Source: an uncultured Rhodospirillaceae bacterium
Lineage (GTDB): Bacteria; Pseudomonadota; Alphaproteobacteria; Rhodospirillales; Rhodospirillaceae
DNA length: 64,000 nt
NCBI GenBank assembly: GCA_943787205.1
Contig: CALSLN010000016.1
Coordinates: 62,001 to 126,000 of the forward strand
Reading direction: 5' to 3'
The stretch's first letter is position 1, and each line of letters begins with the position of its first letter. Of the stretch, positions 56,319 through 64,000 are shown piece by piece. Made by a program: the position numbers and the translations under genes. The notes below the pieces were generated by a model, which was not told where the DNA came from, searched no databases, and was given only the letters and a program-made list of their open reading frames with translations.

Positions 56319-58589
56319 CTACAAATCACACTTTGCGGTCATGTTGGTCAATACGCCACCGGTTTGGTTGTCAACGATGTGCTGAGCAAACCCTGTGAAG
56401 CTGCTTTGCATTTCCAGGTTCAAATGGAATTGGGTGCTATCTGGCGTCCCACCAAAAAACTCAACGAGATCGCTCACAAAAACGAAACTGGAGGTGTTCG
56501 GGGCTATATCGGACGTCAGACTGAAATTACCTAAACTCGAACCATCTCGGGCGTCCTTAACCACGAACGTGGGTTTGGCAGCCGATGATCCAGAATTATA
56601 GACGAGGAGATAGCTTGGATAGCCGTTGATGATGGATGTGTGCACATTGCCGATATCTTGGACCGAGTTGGCCAAGCCATTACCGCAGCCAGAATAATTG
56701 GTCAGTGACCCGCCTTCCGGATTCCACAATACGTGCTGAACGTAACCACTAAACGTGGCGTCTGCGTGCAGGGTGTAGCTTTGTGTATCGCCTGCCGCTG
56801 GTGTGATTTGGGGAGAGGCATCGTTCTCGATGGTCTCCATGCTAAATTGAACGGAAGCTCCAGCAGGAATGGAGCGAGTGAACCGGCCCACTATTTCACC
56901 GGTCAAGTCGTCAACAACGTCCGCGACCACAGAGCCAGCGCCAACGCTGGAGTTGTAAAACCGAATGTTGCTTTGTGCTTTCGTCCGATTTGATCCGAAA
57001 ACACCGGCAACGACACGGCCAGACACGGTGCTTGTGGCGCCGCTACCTAATGCATCCAAGGCCGCGCCAACATCAATGAGTGGCGTCGTCCAACTCCACG
57101 TTGATAGGCTGGTCGCTGTGCCCGTGCTCTCTAGTGCAAATTCAATTTCGTCTGCGGTGGCGGTGGTGTTGGCTGATTTTAAGAGGGCAATAGCTCCGGC
57201 CACATGTGGGGTCGCCATTGAGGTTCCAGAAAAAACGGCATAGCTGTTGTTGGGAACGGCGGAGCGTATTTGGACACCGGGCGCCAGAACGTCCACCATA
57301 TCAGCATGATTTACGGTGTTATCAGGCACAGTAATAATGACCGAGCTCACCGTGATGGCCGTCGAAATGCATCCAGGGTTTTCTACTTCTCCAACTGCTT
57401 CTGCGTTGCCTGCGGCTATGGCTGTGAGTACGCCCAGGCTGCGCAGAGTATCGATGGCCGTTTTATGAATATTATTATCGCATGGCGTGTCGGTCAGTTC
57501 TGCCCCAAGACTCATATTTGCGGCTGCAATGGTCATTGTATCAGTGAGATCGATAACATGGTTGAGCGCTGCCAGACTCGATGAATCATAAGAGAGCTCG
57601 CAGGACTCTTCGCCATCACATGCTTCGCTATCATTGACCCGCGTGAAAACCTGAATGGGAATGAGATTGGCACCGTAAGCGACCCCGCGGCGGGTTGTTG
57701 GCCCTGTGGTGTCGTTGCCGGCGGCTATGCCGGCGACATGAGATCCATGCTGGCATACGGTTGTGCCTGAAGGACATAAGCTGGCTGATCCCGTTCCGGT
57801 CTGGCTGTCATTGCCGTTCGCACAAAGTGACTCATCGACACTATCAAAGGTGTCCGAGAAACACGCTTCGGCTACAATTTTTCCTGCGAACATGTCGTGG
57901 CCGGCATCAATGCCATCATCAAGAATAGCAATTACTTGTCCGGTTCCAATAATGCCCTGATCATAGGCCTCATTGGCGTCAATGTAGGTGACCGAGGTAT
58001 CGAGCAGCGTTTTTGCGGCCGCGCTAGGTGAGTTGCCGGATGAGGGTGATGCCACAACACCACGCTGGACTCTTTCGATGGCGACTTGGTCTGCCGTCGC
58101 TGCGGTTGAGCCCGATGCTGCAAGCTCACTATCCGAAACGATCATTTTCCGGATGACATCTCGATTTGTGGCGCGGGCTTTGTTTAACGTGATGGACGTG
58201 ATGCCAGGCTCACGCAGCAACACCTCTAGGCCCGCTTCATCAACGGTCGTGACAAAGAACGGTAGGTTTTTATAGGTGCGCTGCATGCGGATGCCGCGGG
58301 AGGCCATAGAGCTTTCTAGGCCCGACCGTCGCGATGCGATGCCTTCGCGGACACGGTTTAATCTATCGCGAGGCGCTATAGTGTCGAGAGAGTGTGCAGT
58401 CGACCCTTCGCGCGAGCGTTCTACCGACGGTTCCACATCCATTTGAACCAGAACTGTCGCCTGACCACGCGCAGTGATTCGGTTTCTGATTTCAGATAAA
58501 GAGTCGGAGTTAAAAGTTTGTGCGAAGCTAGACGTGGATAAACTAAGCAGAACAAGCCCAAGGCCTGCTGAAACGCGCCGTCCAATCAT
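56319..58589 (-). CDS. Secreted S8 (subtilisin-like) serine peptidase
   Basis: Signal peptide; triad blocks IAILDDGIDAGHD, CQHGSHVAGIAAG, FSGTSMATPHVAGAIAL. Confidence 0.93.
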   Translation of the reverse strand: MIGRRVSAGLGLVLLSLSTSSFAQTFNSDSLSEIRNRITARGQATVLVQMDVEPSVERSREGSTAHSLDTIAPRDRLNRVREGIASRRSGLESSMASRGIRMQRTYKNLPFFVTTVDEAGLEVLLREPGITSITLNKARATNRDVIRKMIVSDSELAASGSTAATADQVAIERVQRGVVASPSSGNSPSAAAKTLLDTSVTYIDANEAYDQGIIGTGQVIAILDDGIDAGHDMFAGKIVAEACFSDTFDSVDESLCANGNDSQTGTGSASLCPSGTTVCQHGSHVAGIAAGNDTTGPTTRRGVAYGANLIPIQVFTRVNDSEACDGEESCELSYDSSSLAALNHVIDLTDTMTIAAANMSLGAELTDTPCDNNIHKTAIDTLRSLGVLTAIAAGNAEAVGEVENPGCISTAITVSSVIITVPDNTVNHADMVDVLAPGVQIRSAVPNNSYAVFSGTSMATPHVAGAIALLKSANTTATADEIEFALESTGTATSLSTWSWTTPLIDVGAALDALGSGATSTVSGRVVAGVFGSNRTKAQSNIRFYNSSVGAGSVVADVVDDLTGEIVGRFTRSIPAGASVQFSMETIENDASPQITPAAGDTQSYTLHADATFSGYVQHVLWNPEGGSLTNYSGCGNGLANSVQDIGNVHTSIINGYPSYLLVYNSGSSAAKPTFVVKDARDGSSLGNFSLTSDIAPNTSSFVFVSDLVEFFGGTPDSTQFHLNLEMQSSFTGFAQHIVDNQTGGVLTNMTAKCDL

Positions 58590-58766
58590 GAGAACGTCCT
58601 TTTCGGATGATCGTAATGTGTCATCCTACCCTGTCCCGCTTATACCCTACCCAACGTTTAAGAGTCCCTAAGAGATGCGAAAATATTTGACATTATATAT
58701 GGCGCAAATAAGGCATGCTCTATCGTGAATTTTGCCAGATACCACACTTAGGGCGAAGGAGACCCC

Positions 58767-59807
58767 ATGAGACTTCTATCTATCCTGGTGATATGTCTTG
58801 CTTCTGGATCGGTCCAGGCGGCCTGCACTGTAGATGACCTCTCGTCTGTGGGTGTTACAGGCTTCCAAGAGGCGGTGATCAGTGTCGACGATCTCGATGC
58901 GGCCAATGAAACCTGGCAAACGGTCGGCGGATTTGAAGTCTTGTGTGATGGCCCGGTTGAGCCGGGACTCGCAGAGTTTTGGGGACTCCCTTCTCAAACA
59001 CCTATGCACCAAGTTGTCTTACGCAAGGGAAAGGGCAACCGTGGGCTTGTCCGGCTCGTCAAAATTTATGGCGTGCCTCAGGTGCAAATTCGGTCTTCCG
59101 GTATGCCGTGGGATCACGGTGGTTACTTTGACCTCTATGTTTATGTCAGTGATGTTGAGTCTGTATTTGAACAACTCCGTGCGCGCGGTTGGCAGGGCTA
59201 TACCGATCCAGTCAATTACACGCTTCAGGTGTTTGATATTACCGAGGCCATTGCCCGCGGCCCCAATGGCGAGGCTTTGGTCTTGATGCAGCGCAACGCG
59301 CCCCCTTACGACAAAGCCGCTGCCGGGTCGGAAAGCGGTATGAGTTGGCCATTTAACACAGCGCTTATTGTCTCTGACTATGCGGCTAACGAAAAATTCT
59401 TTGCCGATGTATTGGGGTGGACGGTTCATCTCAGCGGTGAGTCTGTGACCCCTCCGCCGGGTCTAAACCCCACAGCCATTCCGCTCAATCTTGCCAGCAC
59501 CTTGCCGCGTAAATTTGCAGCCTTTGCGAATAGTGAGTCAGACCGCAATGGCTCGTTGCAAATCCTGAAAGCTGAAGGGCTAACGGGCAGGGACTTCAGT
59601 GAACGCAGCGACCCCCCAAACCTTGGCGTGCTGACGACCCGCGTGCCCGTTGATGATATTGAGGGTATGGCGCGCCGGATCGAAGAAGCGGGATATCCGA
59701 TCCACGCGCCTGTTTCGGCTTTCTCTCTGCCCCCTTATGGGCCTGTGAAAATAATGGCGCTAAAAGCGCCAAATGGCGCACGGATAGAATTTTTTGAACA
59801 ACGATGA
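58767..59807 (+). CDS. Exported VOC/glyoxalase superfamily protein (two VOC domains)
   Basis: Signal peptide MRLLSILVICLASGSVQA; two beta-alpha-beta-beta-beta repeats (VISVDDLDAANETW..., ALIVSDYAANEKFFADVLGW...). Confidence 0.75.
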   Translation: MRLLSILVICLASGSVQAACTVDDLSSVGVTGFQEAVISVDDLDAANETWQTVGGFEVLCDGPVEPGLAEFWGLPSQTPMHQVVLRKGKGNRGLVRLVKIYGVPQVQIRSSGMPWDHGGYFDLYVYVSDVESVFEQLRARGWQGYTDPVNYTLQVFDITEAIARGPNGEALVLMQRNAPPYDKAAAGSESGMSWPFNTALIVSDYAANEKFFADVLGWTVHLSGESVTPPPGLNPTAIPLNLASTLPRKFAAFANSESDRNGSLQILKAEGLTGRDFSERSDPPNLGVLTTRVPVDDIEGMARRIEEAGYPIHAPVSAFSLPPYGPVKIMALKAPNGARIEFFEQR

Positions 59808-59823
59808 TGACTGAACGATCCTT

Positions 59824-61398
59824 ATGACTATGCGTTTTATTACTCTAGTTTTTGTTCTGATGAGTGTGTTTGGCAGCACCGTGCTTGCGGAAAATACCGT
59901 GCGGTGGTCAGCCCAAGGCGATGCGATCACCCTTGATCCCCATGCCCAGAATGAGGGCATGACTCTCGCTACAGCGAAACAAATTTATGAACCTCTGGTT
60001 CATCGCGACGAAACGATGGCGCTTCAGCCCGGCTTAGCTCTGTCTTGGGGGCTAACGGCAGACCCCACCGTATGGGAATTCGTTCTGCGGCAGGGCGTGA
60101 CCTTTCATGATGGTCGACTGTTCACGGCTGATGACGTGGTGTTCTCTTTTACTCGCGCGTTAATGCCGACCTCCGACCTGAAAGATATTATTGGCACGGT
60201 CCGTGAGGCTGTTGCTGTCGATGATTTTACAGTGCGGATCACGACCGAAGGGCCGAACCCTATTTTGCCTCAGCAGATCACTGACATCTATATTATGTCC
60301 CGTGGCTGGGCCGAAGAAAACAACGTCACTGGGCCGCAAGATGTTGCGTCAGGGGAAGAAACCTACGCGGTGCGTCACACGAATGGCACGGGGCCTTTTA
60401 TTTTAAACCTACGTGAGCCCGACGTCAGAACGGTGCTGACTAAGAACCCTCAGTGGTGGGGTCTTCAAGAAGACGAACCCCATAATGTCGACCGTATTAT
60501 TTTCACGCCAGTCTCAAATGCAGCGACACGTGTTGCGGCCCTGCTGTCGGGCGAACTGGATTTCGTTCTCGATACACCTGTTCAGGATTTGGCTCGCATT
60601 CGCAGAACCCCGGGTCTCGCTGTGCAATCCACCCCTGAAGTTCGCGCCATTTTTATGGGGCTTGATACGGGGCGGGTAGAGTTGCGGTCGTCCAATATTA
60701 AAGGCAAAAACCCGTTCTCTGATCTTCGCGTGCGCCAAGCCATGAATATGGCCGTCGATCGCAATGCCATCGTGCAGCGCATTATGCGTGGCGTGGCCGA
60801 ACCCGCGGGGATGCTTCTGTCGCCTGGTATTGGCGGCTATACCGAGGAAATCGATGCTCTCCCGAAACTCGATCCAGCGGCTGCTCGCGCTCTGTTGGCC
60901 GACGCTGGATATGCCGGCGGTTTTTCTGTCACATTGGACTGCACCAACGATCGTTACATGAATGACGAAGCTATTTGTCAAGCGGTGGTCGGAATGTTAG
61001 CGCGTATCGGAATTACAGTTCGCCTTGATGCAAAGACGAAGGTTCTGCATTTTCCTAAAATTCAAAATAATGAATCAGATTTCTATTTGCTTGGCTGGGG
61101 CTCTGGAACCATGGACAGTCACTACCATTTAGATTTTCTGGCCATGCCTGATCGCGCCTGGAATCGCACGGGCCTTCATGACCCTGAGCTTTTCACGATG
61201 ATCGATGATATTGCTATTGAAACGGATCTCGTTAAACGTGACGAGATGATCAACACGGCGTGGTTGCGGCTGAAAGCGGCAGAGGTCTATGTCCCACTCC
61301 ATCATCAAGGACTTGCTTGGACTATGAAGGACCGTCTCAGTCTTCCGATTCAGCCAGACAACCAGCCACAATTTCGTTTAGCGCGGGTGGCTGAGTAG
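59824..61398 (+). CDS. Peptide/nickel-type ABC transporter substrate-binding protein (SBP family 5)
   Basis: Signal peptide; TLDPHAQNEGMTLATAKQIYEPLVHRDE...WEFVLRQGVTFHDGRLFTADDVVFSFTR. Confidence 0.94.
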   Translation: MTMRFITLVFVLMSVFGSTVLAENTVRWSAQGDAITLDPHAQNEGMTLATAKQIYEPLVHRDETMALQPGLALSWGLTADPTVWEFVLRQGVTFHDGRLFTADDVVFSFTRALMPTSDLKDIIGTVREAVAVDDFTVRITTEGPNPILPQQITDIYIMSRGWAEENNVTGPQDVASGEETYAVRHTNGTGPFILNLREPDVRTVLTKNPQWWGLQEDEPHNVDRIIFTPVSNAATRVAALLSGELDFVLDTPVQDLARIRRTPGLAVQSTPEVRAIFMGLDTGRVELRSSNIKGKNPFSDLRVRQAMNMAVDRNAIVQRIMRGVAEPAGMLLSPGIGGYTEEIDALPKLDPAAARALLADAGYAGGFSVTLDCTNDRYMNDEAICQAVVGMLARIGITVRLDAKTKVLHFPKIQNNESDFYLLGWGSGTMDSHYHLDFLAMPDRAWNRTGLHDPELFTMIDDIAIETDLVKRDEMINTAWLRLKAAEVYVPLHHQGLAWTMKDRLSLPIQPDNQPQFRLARVAE

Positions 61399-61400
61399 AC

Positions 61401-61940
61401 ATGCGGATATCGCCTGAATACCGCGACCTGAACCTTCAGCTTCACCGTAGCAACCCTGACTACGGTAGGGCAGCCCATGCCATTGCGCCCCTCGTCGTTC
61501 ACCTTGCGCGAGAAACCAAAGCGCAAACGATCTTAGATTATGGCTGTGGCAAGGGCACTCTGCGCCCCGCAATACTCGCTCTCGCACCAGAATTAGTCGT
61601 CACCGAATATGACCCCGCCATGCCGGGTAAAGATTCCGAACCATCGCCTGTGGATGTTGCCGTCTGTATCGATGTGCTGGAGCATGTGGAGCCTGACTGT
61701 CTAGATGATGTTCTCAGTCATATCCAAACACTAGGGCAAGGCGGCGCATTTTTCATCGTTGATACCGTCTTGGCTCAAAAAACACTTGCTGATGGTCGAA
61801 ACGCTCACCTCATTGTTGAGGATGCAGGGTGGTGGCGAAACACCCTGGGTCAGTATTTTAATATTCTGGCCGCAGAGCCGATTGCGCCCGAGATGCCAGA
61901 ACGCCTTCTTGTTGTCGCCGTACCTTTGCCTCGGCAATGA
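61401..61940 (+). CDS. Class I SAM-dependent methyltransferase-like protein
   Basis: TILDYGCGKGTLRPAILAL...DVAVCIDVLEHVEPDCLDDVLSHI. Confidence 0.82.
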   Translation: MRISPEYRDLNLQLHRSNPDYGRAAHAIAPLVVHLARETKAQTILDYGCGKGTLRPAILALAPELVVTEYDPAMPGKDSEPSPVDVAVCIDVLEHVEPDCLDDVLSHIQTLGQGGAFFIVDTVLAQKTLADGRNAHLIVEDAGWWRNTLGQYFNILAAEPIAPEMPERLLVVAVPLPRQ

Positions 61941-61985
61941 GTCGGCCCATCTTGACTTGCAACTAGGGCGTGCCACAAACGCGTT

Positions 61986-62966
61986 ATGTCTTCCTTCCTA
62001 TTCCGCCGTATTGGTCAAGCAGCCCTGGTCATGGTTTTGGTCAGTGCGGCTGCATTCCTGCTGTTCAACTACGTCGGCGACCCGGTTAACAACCTTGTCG
62101 GGCAGGAAGCATCTTTTGAAGACAGGCAAGCGCTGCGTGACCGCCTTGGGTTAAACGATCCCGCACCGGTTCAGTTTGTCCGCTTTATGGGAAATGCTCT
62201 ATCTGCTGATTTCGGCATCTCGTATCGCATGCAAAGGCCGGTTTCTGAGCTCATTGCTGAGCGCTTACCTGCGACTGTTGAATTGGTCATTGCCTCGGCT
62301 TTGTTCTCGTTGCTTCTTGGTATTCCCATGGGTGTGTATACGGCGATTCATCGCGAGGGTTTTATAAGCCGTGTCGTGTTGTCGGTCTCATTGATCGGAG
62401 TGTCATTGCCAACCTTTGTCATTGGCATAGGTCTTATTTACTTATTCTCTGTGACCCTCGGTTGGCTCCCGTCTTTCGGTCGGGGTGAAACAGTTTCTCT
62501 AGGATTTTGGTCGACTGGCTTTTTAACGACGGCGGGTCTAAAGGCAATCATTCTTCCTGCCGTCACGCTCGGCCTTTTTCAAATGACGTTCATTCAACGC
62601 CTTGTGCGCGCTGAAATGATCGAAGTGCTTGGCACAGATTATATTCGTACGGCGCGCGCCATGGGCGTTCCTCAAGGTCGCATTCACTATGTTTATGCGT
62701 TGAAGAATACGCTCCTACCCGTGATCACCGTGATCGGCCTCAAGCTTGGCGAATTGGTCGCGTTCTCCATTGTGACGGAAACGGTATTTCAATGGCCCGG
62801 CCTTGGATTGTTGTTTATCCAAGCCGTCGCGTTTGCTGATATTCCCATTATGGCCGCCTACTTGGTTATGGTGGCGCTAGTTTTCGTCGTTATCAATCTT
62901 GCAGTTGATGTGTTGTACGTTTTCATTGATCCGCGCTTACGAACTAAAGCTGAAGATGCGAAATGA
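61986..62966 (+). CDS. ABC transporter permease (DppB-like)
   Basis: FLFRRIGQAALVMVLVSAAAFLLF...RLGLNDPAPVQFVRFMGNALSADFGISY...YIRTARAMGVPQGRIHYVYALKNTLLPVITVIGL. Confidence 0.94.
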   Translation: MSSFLFRRIGQAALVMVLVSAAAFLLFNYVGDPVNNLVGQEASFEDRQALRDRLGLNDPAPVQFVRFMGNALSADFGISYRMQRPVSELIAERLPATVELVIASALFSLLLGIPMGVYTAIHREGFISRVVLSVSLIGVSLPTFVIGIGLIYLFSVTLGWLPSFGRGETVSLGFWSTGFLTTAGLKAIILPAVTLGLFQMTFIQRLVRAEMIEVLGTDYIRTARAMGVPQGRIHYVYALKNTLLPVITVIGLKLGELVAFSIVTETVFQWPGLGLLFIQAVAFADIPIMAAYLVMVALVFVVINLAVDVLYVFIDPRLRTKAEDAK

Positions 62967-63877
62967 CTAACGTATTATCAGCTTCGCCTCGTGCCGCGTT
63001 ATGGATCAGTTTTCGCCAGAGCCCGTTAGCCATAGTCGCGACAGGTCTTGTTCTGACTTTTCTGCTATGCGCGTTTCTTGCGCCGTGGCTGGCGACGCAG
63101 AATCCGTTTGACCCGATAAACCTTGAACTTATGAATTCCTTTTTGCCGCCAGCTTGGACGACCGAAGGGAGCTCTACGTTTATACTCGGGACGGATGATC
63201 AAGGACGCGATATGTGGTCCGCGATTCTCTATGGCAGCCGGATATCGCTGACCGTTGGCTTGTCCGCCGTTGCCTTCTCGGCAACGCTCGGCATTACGGT
63301 TGGGCTCATTGCTGGTTATGCTGGCGGTTGGGCGGAAACGCTACTGATGAGGCTGGCAGACGTTCAGTTAACGATTCCAGCCCTACTCATCGCGCTTATG
63401 GTTGATGGCCTTTCTAGGGCCGTTCTGTCGCCGGAGGCTCATGACGGCATTGCCCTTTATATGTTGATCTTCGCTATTGGAATTGCCGATTGGCCGCAGT
63501 ATGCGCGTGTGGTGCGTTCAGCGACACTCGTTCAAAAACAATCGGGCTATGTGGCACAAGCGAAACTAAGCGGGGCGTCTTCTGTTGCAATCGTCTTCGG
63601 CCATATTCTGCCAAACGTCATGACGTCTGTTCTTGTGCTTGCGACATTGGGTCTGGCGCTGGCCATTATTGCGGAAGCGACGTTGAGCTTTCTGGGGGTT
63701 GGCATGCCGCCGACAACACCGTCTCTTGGTACATTGATCCGCATTGGCAATGATTACCTGTTTTCTGGCGAATGGTGGATTACACTGTTTCCTTCGTTGG
63801 CCCTTGTTATGCTTGCTCTGTCTGTGAACTTGCTTGGAGATTGGCTGCGTGACGCTCTCAATCCACGCCTAAGGTAA
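62963..63877 (+). CDS. ABC transporter permease (DppC-like)
   Basis: LAPWLATQNPFDPINLELMNSFLPP...LGTDDQGRDMWSAILYGSRISLTVGLSAV...EATLSFLGVGMPPTTPSLGTLIRIG. Confidence 0.94.
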   Translation: MTNVLSASPRAALWISFRQSPLAIVATGLVLTFLLCAFLAPWLATQNPFDPINLELMNSFLPPAWTTEGSSTFILGTDDQGRDMWSAILYGSRISLTVGLSAVAFSATLGITVGLIAGYAGGWAETLLMRLADVQLTIPALLIALMVDGLSRAVLSPEAHDGIALYMLIFAIGIADWPQYARVVRSATLVQKQSGYVAQAKLSGASSVAIVFGHILPNVMTSVLVLATLGLALAIIAEATLSFLGVGMPPTTPSLGTLIRIGNDYLFSGEWWITLFPSLALVMLALSVNLLGDWLRDALNPRLR

Positions 63878-63880
63878 GCT

Positions 63881-64000
63881 ATGCAAATTAACTCTCTCTC
63901 AGATGTCTGTGGCGCTGAAGTTGTTGGCCTAGACTGCGGCGGCGGCATGGACCCGGAACAGTTCCAAGCGGTGCGCTCTGCTTTCAATGCTCACTCGGTT
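63881..64000 (+). CDS. TauD/TfdA-family dioxygenase, N-terminal fragment (runs off window)
   Basis: MQINSLSDVCGAEVVGLDCGGGMDPEQFQAVRSAFNAHSV resembles the TauD/TfdA N-terminus. Confidence 0.6.
   Translation, partial: MQINSLSDVCGAEVVGLDCGGGMDPEQFQAVRSAFNAHSV

Overview
This is an alphaproteobacterial chromosomal window with mostly housekeeping gene order. It opens with the 3' end of hldE, a lipoprotein, mmcB and a C-terminally extended panD. The minus strand then carries rimP-nusA-ylxR-infB-rbfA-truB-rpsO-pnp, miaB-phoH-ybeY-corC-lnt-xre-metK-trmB, an olsB/plsC-type lipid acyltransferase pair, a Fur-family gene, rimI-tsaB, and a hemD::mitofilin (Mic60-like) fusion next to hemY. On the plus strand are tsaD, gpsA and manC, followed by a YciI-Rieske fusion protein and an acs region. 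After that come htpX, tandem alpha/beta hydrolases, rsmB, a glycan-type cluster (GT4, GT2, AsnB, methyltransferases, flippase-like protein), a secreted S8 protease, and a Dpp-type ABC operon with an embedded methyltransferase. I found no CRISPR array, transposon, prophage, rRNA or convincing tRNA. The most unusual signals are: (1) an acs gene of nearly full length broken by about 13 frameshifts that all read as insertions (+1, or +2 twice), with the same sign of shift in gpsA, a flavoprotein gene and a TPR gene nearby; (2) a HemD-(Glu-Pro)~40-Mic60 fusion; (3) tandem alpha/beta hydrolases with His in the nucleophile-elbow position (GYHTG); (4) a nitronate-monooxygenase-like protein with a C-terminal Cys cluster; and (5) YciI-Rieske and extended-PanD architectures. 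I did not find a clear new defence or mobile system. All family calls come from motif and sequence recognition; no searches were run.
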